Notes: a model not told the origin generated them from the sequence alone. Numbered from the stretch's first letter, positions 16,216-27,100 are shown. The stretch is 33,184 nucleotides of DNA from Burkholderiales bacterium (GCA_013044035.1 JABEVE010000063.1:1-33184), one strand, 5' to 3'. Numbers and translations are program-made.

Positions 16216-19071
16216 TTATTTGGTGAGGATGAAGCCCTTGAGCTTGCCGAAAGCCGCCGCCAGCAATTCCTTCTGCTGCTCGGTGTGCTTGGCGAAGTAG
16301 CCGGCCGCGGTGGAAGCCGATGCCGGCCGGCCCGCATAACCCAGGCGCTGGCCTTCCTGCAGGTTTTCGTGGATGTGGTGCTGGATGAAGAACCAGGCTC
16401 CCTGGTTCTGCGGCTCGTCCTGGCACCAGACCAGATCGCGCAACTGCGGGTAGCGCTTGAGTTCGGCGGCGAAAGACTTGTGGGGGAAGGGGTAGAGCTG
16501 CTCGAAGCGGACGATGACAACGTCCTGCAGATCGCGCTGTTTGCGCTCGGCGAGCAGGTCGTAGTACACCCGCCCGGTGCACATGATCATGCGCTTGACC
16601 TTGGCTTCATCCACGTCCTGAGCCTCGCCCAAAACCGTGTGGAAATGCCCGTTGGCCAGGTCGGAGAGCGGCGAGCGCGCCTCGTGATGCCGCAGCAGGG
16701 ACTTGGGCGTCATCACCACCAGCGGCTTGCGGAAAGGACGGATCATCTGGCGCCGCAATAAATGAAAGATCTGCGCCGGGTTGGTTGGCTGGCAGACCTG
16801 GATATTGGTCTCGGCGCAGAGCTGCAGGTAGCGCTCCAGGCGCGCGGACGAATGCTCCGGCCCCTGGCCTTCGTAGCCGTGCGGCAGAAACAGGGTGAGC
16901 CCGGAGGCGCGGCCCCATTTCACTTCGCCGGCGGAGATGAACTGGTCGATCAGCACCTGGGCGCCGTTGGCGAAATCGCCGAACTGGGCTTCCCAGATCA
17001 CCAGGGTGTTGGGGTCGGCGGTGGAGTAGCCGTACTCGAAACCGAGCACTGCTTCCTCGGACAGGATGGAGTCGATGACGACGAACGGTGCCTGGCCCTC
17101 GGCCACGTTTTCCAAGGGCACATAGCTGCCGGCATCCCAGCGCTCGCGATTCTGGTCGTGCAGCACCGCATGGCGGTGGCTGAAGGTGCCGCGCCCGCTG
17201 TCCTCGCCCGAGAGGCGCACCGGGTAACCGTTGGCGACCAGCGAGGCAAAAGCCATGTGCTCGCCCATGCCCCAATCGAGCGAAAGCTCGCCACGACCCA
17301 TTTTGGCACGATCGGCGATGACCTTCTCCACCAGTGGGTGCAGCTTCAGATCCGGCGGCATGGTGGTGATGCGCTCGGCCAGCCGCTTGAGTTCGGTCAT
17401 CGGCAACGAGGTGTCGGCGCTGTCGGTCCACTTGCGATTGAGGAAGGGCGACCAATCGACGGCAAATTTGCTCTTGTAGTTCGACAGCACCGGCTCGACG
17501 GCGCGCTCGCCGTCTTCCATGGCTTGGCGGTAGGCATGCACCATGGCGTCGCCGTCTTCGGTTCCGATCACGCCTTGGCTCACCAGCCGGTCGGCGTAGA
17601 GCTTGCGCGTGCCGGGGTGCGTGGCGATTTTCTTGTACATCAACGGCTGGGTCACCGCGGGTGTGTCCTGCTCGTTGTGGCCCAGCTTGCGGAAACAAAC
17701 GATGTCGACCACCACGTCGTGGCCGAATTCGGCACGGTAATCCACCGCGAGCTGGCAACACAGCGCAACAGCCTCGGGATCGTCACCGTTCACATGCAGG
17801 ATGGGCGCCTCGATCATCTTCACCACGTCGGTGCAGTAGAGCGTGGAGCGTGCATCGCGCGGGTCGGATGTGGTGAAGCCGATCTGGTTGTTGATGACGA
17901 TGTGCAGCGTTCCCCCGGTGGAATAGCCGCGCGTCTGCGCCAGTGCCAGGGTCTCCATCACAACGCCCTGGCCGGCGAACGATGCGTCGCCATGCACCAG
18001 CACGGGCAGCACTTGCTGGCCGCGCTTGTCTCCACGACGCTCTTGCCGGGCGCGCACCGATCCCTCGACCACCGGGTTGACGATCTCCAGGTGCGAGGGG
18101 TTGAAGGCGAGCGACAAATGCACCGGGCCCGCGGGTGTGGACACGTCGCTGGAAAAACCCTGGTGGTATTTCACGTCGCCGGACGGCAGATCGCTGGCAT
18201 GTTTGCCCTCGAACTCGTCAAACAAATCCTTCGGGCGCTTGCCCAGGGTGTTCACCAGCACGTTCAAGCGGCCGCGGTGGGCCATGCCGATGATGACCTC
18301 CTGCGAGCCGAGTTCGCCACCGCGCTGCACGACCTCGTCCATGCCGACGATGAAACTCTCGCCGCCCTCGAGCGAGAACCGCTTCTGTCCCACGTAGCGC
18401 GTGGCGAGGTAACGCTCCAGCCCTTCCGCGGCTGTCAGCTTGTCCAGAATTTCGCGTTTCTTCTCGGTGCTGAAGCTGGGGCGGGTGCGAATGCTCTCCA
18501 GCTTTTGCTGCCACCAGCGCTTCTGCCCCTGGTCGCTCAGGTACATGAACTCGGCGCCGATGGAGCCGCAGTAGGTTTCATGCAGGTTGTTGAGCAGGTC
18601 ACGCAGACTCATGCTCTCCTTGCCGAAATAGGTGTTGCTGGTGTTGAACACGGTTTCCAGATCGGCATCGGAGAAACCATAGAAGCTGGGCTCCAGATCG
18701 GGAATGTCGGGGCGTTCGGTGCGCTTGAGCGGATCGAGATCGGCCCAGCGCACACCGACATTGCGGTACGCGGCGATGAGTTGCTGAGCCGCCACACGCT
18801 TGCGCGACAACTCCACATCGGCGTTGAGGCTGATGGGGCGTGCCGGCCCGGTCTTGGCGCGCAGGGCGAAGGCGGAAACGACGGGCGTATGGGGGATGTC
18901 GCGGGCGTTGCTGCCATCAACCGCGGGGACATGCTGCAAGGCGTCGAAATAGTCGCGCCAGTGGTCGGGGACCGAACCCGGATTGGCGAGATAGGTTTCG
19001 TAAAGCTCCTCGACATACGGAGCATTGCCGCCGAACAGATAGGAGTTGGCGCGTAATTCTTGAATGGTCAT
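16216..19071 (-). CDS. odhA: 2-oxoglutarate dehydrogenase E1 component
   Basis: This thiamine-diphosphate enzyme decarboxylates 2-oxoglutarate and succinylates the E2 lipoyl group in the TCA cycle. The 951-residue length is normal. The N-terminal E2-docking segment is seen in SYLFGGNAPYVEELYETYL; active-site motifs include GMAHRGRLNVLVNTLG, VHGDASFAGQGVV, IVINNQIGFTTSDPRD and the transketolase-like GYEGQGPEHSSARLER. The C-terminal LVWCQDEPQNQGAWFF motif is also present. I place the start at MTIQELRANS; 51 extra upstream codons in the same frame lack similarity and overlap the likely promoter. No frameshift is seen. It heads odhA-odhB-lpdA-zapE. Confidence 0.97.
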   Translation of the reverse strand: MTIQELRANSYLFGGNAPYVEELYETYLANPGSVPDHWRDYFDALQHVPAVDGSNARDIPHTPVVSAFALRAKTGPARPISLNADVELSRKRVAAQQLIAAYRNVGVRWADLDPLKRTERPDIPDLEPSFYGFSDADLETVFNTSNTYFGKESMSLRDLLNNLHETYCGSIGAEFMYLSDQGQKRWWQQKLESIRTRPSFSTEKKREILDKLTAAEGLERYLATRYVGQKRFSLEGGESFIVGMDEVVQRGGELGSQEVIIGMAHRGRLNVLVNTLGKRPKDLFDEFEGKHASDLPSGDVKYHQGFSSDVSTPAGPVHLSLAFNPSHLEIVNPVVEGSVRARQERRGDKRGQQVLPVLVHGDASFAGQGVVMETLALAQTRGYSTGGTLHIVINNQIGFTTSDPRDARSTLYCTDVVKMIEAPILHVNGDDPEAVALCCQLAVDYRAEFGHDVVVDIVCFRKLGHNEQDTPAVTQPLMYKKIATHPGTRKLYADRLVSQGVIGTEDGDAMVHAYRQAMEDGERAVEPVLSNYKSKFAVDWSPFLNRKWTDSADTSLPMTELKRLAERITTMPPDLKLHPLVEKVIADRAKMGRGELSLDWGMGEHMAFASLVANGYPVRLSGEDSGRGTFSHRHAVLHDQNRERWDAGSYVPLENVAEGQAPFVVIDSILSEEAVLGFEYGYSTADPNTLVIWEAQFGDFANGAQVLIDQFISAGEVKWGRASGLTLFLPHGYEGQGPEHSSARLERYLQLCAETNIQVCQPTNPAQIFHLLRRQMIRPFRKPLVVMTPKSLLRHHEARSPLSDLANGHFHTVLGEAQDVDEAKVKRMIMCTGRVYYDLLAERKQRDLQDVVIVRFEQLYPFPHKSFAAELKRYPQLRDLVWCQDEPQNQGAWFFIQHHIHENLQEGQRLGYAGRPASASTAAGYFAKHTEQQKELLAAAFGKLKGFILTK

Positions 19072-19403
19072 GGTGGGCTCACTGGTGCGCCGGGCACCCC
19101 GGCATGAAGTGGGTGAAACACCATACGCCCGGGTGGGTAGCCCGCCTTGGCGCACAGCGGTCCGATGACGAAAGACCTGAATGCACTGTAGCAGCCGATT
19201 TGACGCAACGCAAAAAACAAACACAAAACCATCACCAACCCAGCTGGCTTGGCCCTACCCCGCGCGCCTCCAGCCATGCGGGTTGCGCCACGCGGCTCCG
19301 GGCCTGACGGCGCAGTCCTGAAAGGCACGAAGGCCCGCCGACACGGGCGAGCGGTCGGGTCATGAGGGCCTGGGCAGACACCACGGAGACGCGTGGCTTG
19401 CGT
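19072..19403 (-). promoter_or_regulatory. Spacer before odhA
   Basis: This 332-nt stretch between the mutarotase gene and odhA has no convincing gene. Besides the candidate odhA promoter it holds an A-rich tract (about 19206-19230) just upstream of the -35, which could act as an UP-like element. A GCCCG/CGGGC hairpin near 19333-19348 lacks a U-tract, so a Rho-independent terminator is not supported. Confidence 0.4.
19185..19213 (-). promoter_or_regulatory. Candidate promoter of the odh operon
   Basis: On the minus strand TTGCGT (19213-19208), a 17-bp spacer and TACAGT (19190-19185) form a fair sigma70 match: three of six at -35 and four of six at -10. It would start transcription near 19178, about 107 nt before the odhA ATG. 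An A/T-rich run lies directly upstream. Only one such candidate stands out in the spacer. Confidence 0.35.
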
Positions 19404-20306
19404 CTACAGCGTTTCGGCGCTGTAGCGCACCGCCAGAACGTGGGCCTCACCGGGCTGCAGGGTGAGCGCGTTGTCGGCGGCGTTGGCGGATTCCACGCAC
19501 AGCATGCTGCGCCAGCCCTCGGCGGTGTAGTCGCCCATCGCCGCGGCCTTCTGGGCCCAGGGCGTCCACACCACGGTGGAAGCGGAGCCCTGCTTGGCGA
19601 TGTGGATGCGGCGGCCCAGGCGGGCATCATCGATCACGCATTCGGCGAGGGTATTCACATACACGCGATCGGTCTCGGCGGCGAAGCGCAGCGGGCCACT
19701 CTGCTGCCTGCGCGCGAAGGCTTCGGTCTTGTCGAGGTAGGCGCAGCCATCGAGGCCTCGGAGTTCGACCTCGGCGATGTCACCGATGTGGATGTAGCTG
19801 TGCAGCGCCTCGCCGAGCGGTACCGGCGCCTCGCCGGCGTTGAGGGTGGTGAGCTCCAGATCGAGCACATCGGCCATGCTGACGTGCAGTTCCAGTGGCG
19901 TGTCGTGCGACCACAGCGCGCGCGTGGCGTCGCTGAACACCAGGCGTAGTGTGATGGTGGTGGCGCCATCGGCGTTGCCACTGTCCACCACCTCCCAGGG
20001 CACGGTCCGGGCGAAGCCGTGGGCGGGATAGGCAGGATCGCCGGCGTGCGCCCCGAACCAGGGCCAGCACACCGGCACGCCGCCGCGGATGGACTTGCCC
20101 GGCGCGAAACGCGCCGCCTCCGACAGCCACACCACCGGCGCGCGCTGTACCCGCGGCTGGAAAGCGGTGAGATGCGCACCCTGCAGACAGATGCTGGCCG
20201 TGCCGCCGGTGTTGGCGAGATCGGCATAAGGCAAACCCCCAGGTCCGACGCGGAAGGCCAGCTGGCCGGGGATGGAAAAGGGCTTGAGGGCGTCGAGGTC
20301 TTGCAT
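19404..20306 (-). CDS. D-hexose-6-phosphate mutarotase (YeaD-like)
   Basis: The 300-residue protein belongs to the aldose-1-epimerase superfamily, glucose-6-phosphate 1-epimerase branch, which interconverts the anomers of hexose 6-phosphates. Typical motifs are RGGVPVCWPWFG (74-85), HGFAR (96-100, His96), EALHSYIHIGD (166-176, with His169 and His173) and the late CVESANA with likely catalytic Glu272 (269-275). The product is cytoplasmic without a signal peptide. The start ATG (MQDLDALKPF) is conventional; no strong ribosome site is seen. It lies 73 nt downstream of the DUF1348 gene on the same strand and upstream of the odhA spacer. No glycolytic partner genes are adjacent. Confidence 0.9.
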   Translation of the reverse strand: MQDLDALKPFSIPGQLAFRVGPGGLPYADLANTGGTASICLQGAHLTAFQPRVQRAPVVWLSEAARFAPGKSIRGGVPVCWPWFGAHAGDPAYPAHGFARTVPWEVVDSGNADGATTITLRLVFSDATRALWSHDTPLELHVSMADVLDLELTTLNAGEAPVPLGEALHSYIHIGDIAEVELRGLDGCAYLDKTEAFARRQQSGPLRFAAETDRVYVNTLAECVIDDARLGRRIHIAKQGSASTVVWTPWAQKAAAMGDYTAEGWRSMLCVESANAADNALTLQPGEAHVLAVRYSAETL

Positions 20307-20379
20307 GGCGGCGAACGATGGCGGTGAAAGCGCCGATTCTGCCTGCGATGCCCGAGCCGGCGACCTCGCGACAGGTCGA

Positions 20380-20847
20380 TCAAAGTCCGAGATCGCTCAA
20401 GCCGGGATGGTCGTCCGGCCTGCGGCCCAAGGGCCAATGGAACAGGCGCTCGTCGTCCCGGATCGGCAGGTCGTTGATGCTGGCGAAGCGGCGGGCCATG
20501 AAACCCTGCGTGTTGAACGCCCAGTTTTCGTTGCCGTAGCTGCGATACCACTGGCCCGAATCGTCGCGCCATTCATAAGCGAAGCGCACCGCGATGCGTT
20601 CACCACCGAACGTCCACAGTTCCTTGATCAGCCGGTAGTCGAGCTCACGGCTCCACTTGCGCTGCAGGAAGGCGCGCACCTGCTCGCGGCCGACCGGGAA
20701 CTCGGCGCGGTTGCGCCAGCGCGTGTCTTCGGTGTAGACCTGCACGACCCGGTCGGGGTCGCGCGTGTTCCAGGCGTCCTCGGCCATGCGGACCTTCTGC
20801 ACGGCGGTCTCCAGCGTGAAGGGTGGAAGCGGGGGTTTCGTGTCCAT
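20380..20847 (-). CDS. DUF1348 NTF2-like protein
   Basis: The 155-residue product matches the DUF1348 family, small cone-shaped alpha+beta proteins of the NTF2/SnoaL superfamily. The signature is continuous: [12 protein letters not shown] (23-34), WRNRAEF (44-50), [13 protein letters not shown] (68-80), [20 protein letters not shown] (88-107) and FASINDLPI (121-129). Function is unknown; relatives are often annotated as polyketide-cyclase-like or stress-linked, without firm evidence. The ATG (MDTKPPLP) has a good Shine-Dalgarno, AAGGAC, 3 nt upstream, so the much longer open frame upstream is not used. It lies 226 nt downstream of the MFS gene, a gap in which I see nothing definite. Confidence 0.9.
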   Translation of the reverse strand: MDTKPPLPPFTLETAVQKVRMAEDAWNTRDPDRVVQVYTEDTRWRNRAEFPVGREQVRAFLQRKWSRELDYRLIKELWTFGGERIAVRFAYEWRDDSGQWYRSYGNENWAFNTQGFMARRFASINDLPIRDDERLFHWPLGRRPDDHPGLSDLGL

Positions 20848-21073
20848 GATGTCCTTGCGATGCGCAACGATGCCGCCTGTCGACGGGCCTTGGCGGCCCA
20901 ATGTAGCCGAGGGGGCAGTCCATCTCCTCGTCGTGACATGGCCGCCGGGGCACGTCTCCATCCCTCGCGCCCCGCCGCCCGCGAGCGCAGGCAGGCCGAG
21001 AGGACATCGCGGCACTTGCCCCGGCGCTGGCGTGTGGTGCAGGCGATCACCGCCTGCCGATGATGCCGCAGGC

Positions 21074-22549
21074 TCAGATCTCCACCCGCGGCACGCGGGT
21101 GGACGCCCACGCGGCGATGAGGGTAAGCGCGCCGACGGCGAGGAAGGCGAGGTGGAAGGCATGCGTGACCTGCAGCGTGGCCGCTGCGCTGCCGCCGTGC
21201 AGCGCAGCCTGCAGCTCGGCGCCGGACGCCAGGCCGAACACCAGGGCGCCAAACACGGCCGTGCCGACCGAGGCGCCAACGGAACGGGCCAGCGACACCG
21301 TGGCCGCAGCCGCGCCCAGCCGGGTGCGCCCAGCCACAGTCTGGATGACGAGCTGAGACGTGGGCATGACGGTGCCGAAACCCAGGCCGGCGAGCACGCC
21401 AAGCAGCCCCACAGTCCAGCTCCCGCCGGGCAGCAGCCCGAGCAGCAGCAGCGCCAGTGCCGCCAGCGTCAGCCCATAGCGCGGCGGCTGGTCGGGCCGC
21501 CCGGTTTTGGCCACCAGGCGGCCGGTGAGGTTGGAGCCGAGCACCAGCCCGCCGGTGAGCGGCAACAGCAACAGCCCGGCATGCGCGGCGTCACCGTGGT
21601 GGCCCAGTTGCAGATACACCGGCAGGAAGAACACGAGCGCGAACATGCTGGCGGCGAACAGCGTGACGGTGAGGCTGGTCCAGGCAATGGCCGGCAGGCG
21701 CAGCAGTTCCAGCGGCAGGAAGGGATGCTGCTGGCCCCGCTCGCGCCGCGCCAACACCAGGCCCAGCACCAGGGCGGCAGCGGCCATCGCCACGCTCGAC
21801 AGGGACAGCCAGGCGAAGCGGTGGCCAGCCAGGGTCAACCACAACAGCGCCAGCCCGGCCGTGGCAGCGAACAGCAGCACACCAGGCGCATCATGGCTCT
21901 GGCCCTGCGCGCCATGCGGCGGGCTGGCCGACAGCCGCAACACGCGCCACGCCGCAATCGCCGCCAGCGGCAGATTGGCGATGAACAGCCAGCGCCAACT
22001 CAGGGAGCTGACCACCAGCCCCCCCACCACCGGGCCGGTGACGCTGGCGAGCACGAACACCACGCCGAAATAGGCCTGAAATCGCGGGCGCTGGCGCGGC
22101 GGCACGACCTCGCCGATGAGGGCCTGGCTCATCACCATCAAGCCGCCGCCGCCCAGCCCTTGCAGCATGCGCGCGGCGATCAGCCACCACATGCCTTGGG
22201 CTGCGGCGCAGGCGGCCGAGCCGAGGGCGAAGAGGCCGAGCGCCGCGACCAGCGCGTCGCGCCGGCCGTAGCGGTCGCCCAGACGCCCGTAGAGCGGCGC
22301 CATGATGGTGGAGGCGAGCAGATAGCCCACGGCGATCCAGGCGCTGGCGCGCAGGTCGCCCAGGTCGCGGGCGATGGCCGGCGTGGCGGTGGCCAGCAGG
22401 GTCTGGTCGATGGCCGCGAGAAAAATGGGCAGCATCACCGCGGTGAACAACTGCACAAAGCGGCTGAATGGCACCGGACCGTCGGCCGCATGGGCTGCGG
22501 CTGGCGGCGCGGCGGCAGCCGCAGGAGGGGATGGCTCGGGGAGTTCCAT
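21074..22549 (-). CDS. MFS drug exporter, DHA2 (EmrB/QacA) family
   Basis: This 491-residue integral membrane protein has about 14 hydrophobic segments, as expected for proton-driven DHA2 exporters. TM1 carries the family motif around [14 protein letters not shown] (47-60), and the cytoplasmic loop 2-3 has motif [11 protein letters not shown] (88-97). GPVVGGLV in TM5 is the antiporter motif C. The N-terminal 27 residues are Ala/Pro-rich and presumably cytosolic. Substrate cannot be told from sequence. It is 92 nt downstream of the RND outer-membrane gene on the same strand, so it could be read through from that operon, but it may also have its own promoter. No adjacent TetR/MarR regulator is seen. 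Multidrug export is the likely role. Confidence 0.9.
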   Translation of the reverse strand: MELPEPSPPAAAAAPPAAAHAADGPVPFSRFVQLFTAVMLPIFLAAIDQTLLATATPAIARDLGDLRASAWIAVGYLLASTIMAPLYGRLGDRYGRRDALVAALGLFALGSAACAAAQGMWWLIAARMLQGLGGGGLMVMSQALIGEVVPPRQRPRFQAYFGVVFVLASVTGPVVGGLVVSSLSWRWLFIANLPLAAIAAWRVLRLSASPPHGAQGQSHDAPGVLLFAATAGLALLWLTLAGHRFAWLSLSSVAMAAAALVLGLVLARRERGQQHPFLPLELLRLPAIAWTSLTVTLFAASMFALVFFLPVYLQLGHHGDAAHAGLLLLPLTGGLVLGSNLTGRLVAKTGRPDQPPRYGLTLAALALLLLGLLPGGSWTVGLLGVLAGLGFGTVMPTSQLVIQTVAGRTRLGAAAATVSLARSVGASVGTAVFGALVFGLASGAELQAALHGGSAAATLQVTHAFHLAFLAVGALTLIAAWASTRVPRVEI

Positions 22550-22641
22550 GCCGAATCAGTTTAGGTTGGCCGGGCGGGAACGACGCGGAATCACTAAGAA
22601 ACCTGACAGCGCCCATTGGCGGTTGGCTCCCTGCCCCGCGC

Positions 22642-24111
22642 TCAATCCCCCGCTGCGGCAGCCGGCAGCGGGCCGATGGCAGTTTGGCCGGTCGGGCCCC
22701 AGCCGCCGCCCAGTGCCTGGATCAGTGCCACGCTGGCGGCGTAGCGGCGGTTGAGCAGGGTGAGCTCGGCGTTGCGGGCGCTGGTGGCGGTGGTCTGCGC
22801 GGTGATGACGTTGAGGTAGGGCGCGATGCCGGCTTTGTACTGGTTTTCGGCCAGGCGCAACGACACCGCGGCGGCCTGCACCACGGCAGCCTGCTGCTGC
22901 GCCTCTTGCGCCAGGATGGACTGGGCGGCGAGGTTGTCCTGCACCTGCTGCAGGGCGGTGAGCACGTCTTGCCGGTAGTTGGCCACGGTCTGGCGGTAGG
23001 CGGCCTTGCTGGACGCGAGCTGGGCGCGGCGCAGGCCGCCGTCGAACAGGGTGGCGGCGAGGCTGGGGCCGATGGACCAGAACAGCGAGGGCGCGGTGAA
23101 CAGCTCGGCCAGGCGCGTGGCCTGGCTCCCCCCCTGCGCCGACAGCGTGAGGTTGGGCAGCCAGGCGGTTTGCGCCACGCCGATCTGTGCATTGGCCGCC
23201 TGCACCTGCGCGGCGGCGGCGGCCAGGTCGGGCCGGCGCTGCAGCAGTTGCACGGGAATGCCGGGCGGGATGGCGGGCACGCCGGGCAGTGCGTTCACCG
23301 CCGGCAGCGTGAAGTCGCCGGGGGCCTGCCCCACCAGCACGGCGATGGCGTTTTGCAACTGCACCCGGGTCACGCCCAGATCGGTGGCGCTGGTCTGCGC
23401 CTGCAGCAACTGGGTGCGGGCCTGCGCCACGCCGGCAGCGGTGTCGACCCCGGCCCTGTAGCGGTTCTCGGTGAGCTGCAAGGCCCGCGTGTAGGCCGCC
23501 ACCGTGTCTTGCGCCAGGCGCACTTGCGCATCCACCGTGCGCAGTTGCAGATAGCTCTGCGCCAGCGTGCCCTGCAGGCTGAGCTGGGTGAATCGCAGGG
23601 TGGCGGCGCTGGCCTCGGCGCTGGCCTCGCCGGCCTGCACCTGCAGGCGCACCTTGCCCCACAGGTCGGGCGCCCAACTTGCCGTGACCGAGGTGCTGAG
23701 GCTGTTGAATATGCGCCCCGGCTGCGCCACGCTGTTGCTGGCCGAGGCTGATTTGGAGCGCGTCGCCGAAGCCCCCGCCGACAACGTCGGGAAGTACGCC
23801 GCCTGGGCCTGCGCGATGGCGGCCTCGGCCTGCTCGTAAGCGGCGAGTTGCGCGGCAAGGGACTGGTTGTGTGACGCCACGCGGGCTTCCAGAGCGCTCA
23901 GCACCGGGTCGTCGAACACGCCCCACCAGGGTCCGGCGGGCATGGCGGCGGCGCTTTGCAGCGGTGTCCAGCCCTGGCCGGCATGGGCATAGTGCAGCGG
24001 CAGCGCCACCTTGAGCGGCGGCTCGGGGGGCCGTGCGGCGCAAGCGCCGAGCAGCAGGGCGAGCGATGCCGTGATCAGGATGCGAGGCGATGGCGATGGG
24101 TTGGGGGTCAT
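22642..24111 (-). CDS. RND efflux outer-membrane lipoprotein (NodT/OprM family)
   Basis: This TolC-like channel of 489 residues provides the outer-membrane exit for the RND pumps encoded before it. The signal peptide ends in the lipobox LGAC, with lipidated Cys24 after ITASLALLLGA. The WWGVFDDPVL segment (about 62-71) and two repeated outer-membrane efflux (OEP) halves rich in Ala/Gln/Leu coiled helices are typical; NRYRAGVDTAAGVAQA and NQYKAGIAPYLNVITAQ mark the equivalent turns of each half. QRRPDLAAAAAQVQAAN opens the second half. It starts 5 nt after the second pump stop and is the last gene of the operon. OpmB of Pseudomonas is a likely functional equivalent. Nothing is truncated. Confidence 0.94.
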   Translation of the reverse strand: MTPNPSPSPRILITASLALLLGACAARPPEPPLKVALPLHYAHAGQGWTPLQSAAAMPAGPWWGVFDDPVLSALEARVASHNQSLAAQLAAYEQAEAAIAQAQAAYFPTLSAGASATRSKSASASNSVAQPGRIFNSLSTSVTASWAPDLWGKVRLQVQAGEASAEASAATLRFTQLSLQGTLAQSYLQLRTVDAQVRLAQDTVAAYTRALQLTENRYRAGVDTAAGVAQARTQLLQAQTSATDLGVTRVQLQNAIAVLVGQAPGDFTLPAVNALPGVPAIPPGIPVQLLQRRPDLAAAAAQVQAANAQIGVAQTAWLPNLTLSAQGGSQATRLAELFTAPSLFWSIGPSLAATLFDGGLRRAQLASSKAAYRQTVANYRQDVLTALQQVQDNLAAQSILAQEAQQQAAVVQAAAVSLRLAENQYKAGIAPYLNVITAQTTATSARNAELTLLNRRYAASVALIQALGGGWGPTGQTAIGPLPAAAAGD

Positions 24112-24116
24112 GGAAT

Positions 24117-27100
24117 TCAGGCCAGAGTGTCGAGCGGCACCGGACGTCCGCTGCGGCCGAATTGGCGCAGGGTCCATTGCCGCAGACGGTCGAGTTCGAG
24201 GTAGATGACCGGGGTGGTGTAGAGCGTCAGCGCCTGGCTGACGATGAGCCCGCCGGCAATGGAGATGCCCAGCGGCTGGCGCAACTCGGCGCCGTTGCCG
24301 CTGATGAAGGCCAGCGGCAACGCGGTGAACAGCGCCGCCAGCGTCGTCATGAGAATGGGGCGCAGACGCAGGGTGGCGGCCTGGAAGATGGCGTCGCGCG
24401 GTCCCGCGCCGTGCTCGCGCTCGGCCTGGAGGGCGAAGTCCACCATCAGGATGGCGTTCTTTTTGACGATGCCGATGAGCAGGAACACGCCGATCAGGGC
24501 GATGATGGAAAACTCGGTGTGGGTGATCAGCAGCGCCAGCACCGCGCCCACGCCCGCGGGCGGCAGGGTGGAGAGAATGGTGAGCGGGTGCAGCGTGCTT
24601 TCGTACAGGATGCCGAGCACGATGTAGATGGCGAAAATGGCCGCCATGATGAACAGCGGCTGGTTTTTCAGCGTGTCGGAGAACAGCTTGGCGGTGCCCT
24701 GGAATCCGCCGTGCACCTCGGACGGCAGGCCGATCTCGGCCATGGTCTGGTCGATCTTGCCCTGGATCTGCCCGAGCGAAATGCCCTTGTCGAGGTTGAA
24801 GGAAATGGTGGCCGACACGAACAGCCCCTGGTGGTTCACCGCCAGCGGAGTGTTCGTCAGTTCCTCGTGCGCCAAAGCCGAGAGCGGCACGCGCTGGCCC
24901 TGGCTGCCCACCAGGAAAATTGCTTGCAGCGCCGAGGCGTTTTGCTGGTACTGCTGCGCCGCCTCCATCACCACGCGGTACTGGTTGAGGGGCGCGTAGA
25001 TGGTGGAGACCAGACGCTGGCCGAAGGCGTCGTTCAGGGTCTGGTCGATGGTGGCGACGGGAATGCCGTAGCGCGCCGCGGCCGAGCGGTCGAGCACCAG
25101 GCTGAGCTGCAGGCCGCTGGCCTGCTGGTCGGTGTTGACATCGTTCATGCCGGGAATGCGCTTGAACGCTGCCAGCACCTTGGGCTCCCAGGTGCGCAGG
25201 GTATCCAGGTCGGACGCCTGCAGGGTGTACTCGTACAGCGCCGCCGAGGGCCGGCCGCCGGCACGAATGTCCTGCACCGGGAACATGAAGGTCTGTGCCC
25301 CCGGCACGCTGGAGAGCGCCTTGCGCAATTGCGCGATGATGGTCTGCACCCCCCGGCGCTGGTCCAGCGGCTTGAGCTGCATGAACATGAAGCCGCTGTT
25401 GGCGGTGCCCCCGCCGGTGAACGCCAGCACGTTCTGCACGCCCTCGTTCTGGCGCACGATGGCGACGATGCGCTCCAGCTTCTTGCTCATGTCCTGAAAG
25501 GAAATCGACTGATCGGCCTGCACCGAACCGACCAGCAGGCCGGTGTCCTGCGTCGGGAAAAATCCCTTGGGGACGATGGCGTAGAGATACACGCTCAGGC
25601 CGATGGTGGCGAAGAACAGCAGCAGCATGAGCGTGGGATGCGCCAGCGCCCCGCGCAGGCTGCGGGCGTAGCCGCGGTGAATGGCGTTCCACACGCGCTC
25701 CAGGCGGGGGGTGCGCGCCACACTCCCCCTCCCGGCCTCCCCCTCCTCACCTGTGGGGAGGGCTGGGGTGGGCAGGGGCTTCGGGCGCAGCCAGCGCGAC
25801 GCGAGCATGGGCGTGACGGTGAGCGAGACCAGCAGTGACATGCCAATGGCCACCGACAGCGTGACGGCGAACTCGTGGAACAGCCGGCCGACGATGCCGC
25901 CCATGAACAGCACCGGCAGGAACACGGCCACCAGCGACAGGCTCATGGACAGCACGGTGAAGCCCACCTCGCGCGCGCCCTTGAGCGCCGCGGCCAGCGG
26001 CGACATGCCGGCCTCGACATGGCGCATGATGTTTTCGAGCACGACGATGGCGTCGTCGACGACGAAGCCGGTGGCGACGATCAGCGCCATGAGCGACAGG
26101 TTGTCGAGGCTGTAGCCCAGCAGCCACATGGCGGCGAAGGTGCCCACCAGCGACAGCGGCACGGCCAGCGCCGGAATGAGGGTGGCACGCCAGTCGCGCA
26201 GGAACAGCCAGACCACGCCGATGACCAGCATGACGGCAAGCAGCAGGGTGTTTTCCACCTCTTGCAGCGAGGCGCGGATGGTGGAGGTGCGGTCGGACAT
26301 GATGCGCACGTCGATGCCTGCCGGAATCGAGGCTTCGAGCTGCGGCAACGCCGCCTTCACGCCTTCGACGGCGCTGATGATGTTGGCCCCGGGCTGGCGA
26401 AAAATGATGAGCAGCACCGCCGGCTCGCCGTTCGCCAGGCCCATGTGCTGGTCGTTCTGCAGCCCTTCCCGGACCTGCGCCACTTCATCCAGCCGGATGG
26501 GCGCGCCGTTCTTGTAGCCCACGACGATGCGCCGGTACTGCGCCGGCGTGGTCATCTGGTCGTTGGCGCCCACCTGCCAGCGGCGGTCCGCGCTGTCCAC
26601 CGCGCCTTTGGGCGTGTCCACATTGGCGCTGGCGATGGCCTGGCGAATCTGCTCCAGCCCCAGGCCCATGCCGTTGATGCGCGGCAGGTCCAGCTCCACC
26701 CGCACAGCCGGCAGCGCCGAGCCGCCCACGGTGACCGAGCCGATGCCGGCAACCTGCGAGATCTTCTGCGCCAGGATGGTGGAGGCGGCGTCGTACATCT
26801 GCCCGCGCGTCAGGCTCTTGGAGGTGAGCGCGAGGATCATGATCGGCGCATCAGCCGGGTTCACCTTGCGGTAGGTCGGGTTGCCGGTGAGCCCGGTGGG
26901 CAGCAGCGGCCGCGCAGCATTGATGGCGGCCTGCACCTGGCGCGCTGCGCTGTTGATGTCCTTGCTCAGATCGAACTGCAGGATGATGCGGGTGGACCCC
27001 TGCGTGCTGCTGGAGGTCATTTGCGCAATGCCGGCAATCGTCCCCAGGCTGCGTTCCAGCGGCGTGGCCACCGTAGCGGCCATCACCGCCGGACTGGCCC

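Noticed and set aside
14800-19056. Very long open frames on the plus strand opposite odhA and odhB
   Set aside because: They are antisense to highly conserved genes, have His/Arg/Gly-rich composition typical of GC-rich shadow frames, and show no domain.
19333-19348. GCCCG/CGGGC hairpin as a terminator
   Set aside because: The stem is only 5 bp and no U-run follows on either strand.
20848-21402. N-terminal extension of the DUF1348 gene into the MFS region
   Set aside because: The extension is Arg/Pro/Ser-rich and opposes family structure; a Shine-Dalgarno sits directly before the internal ATG.
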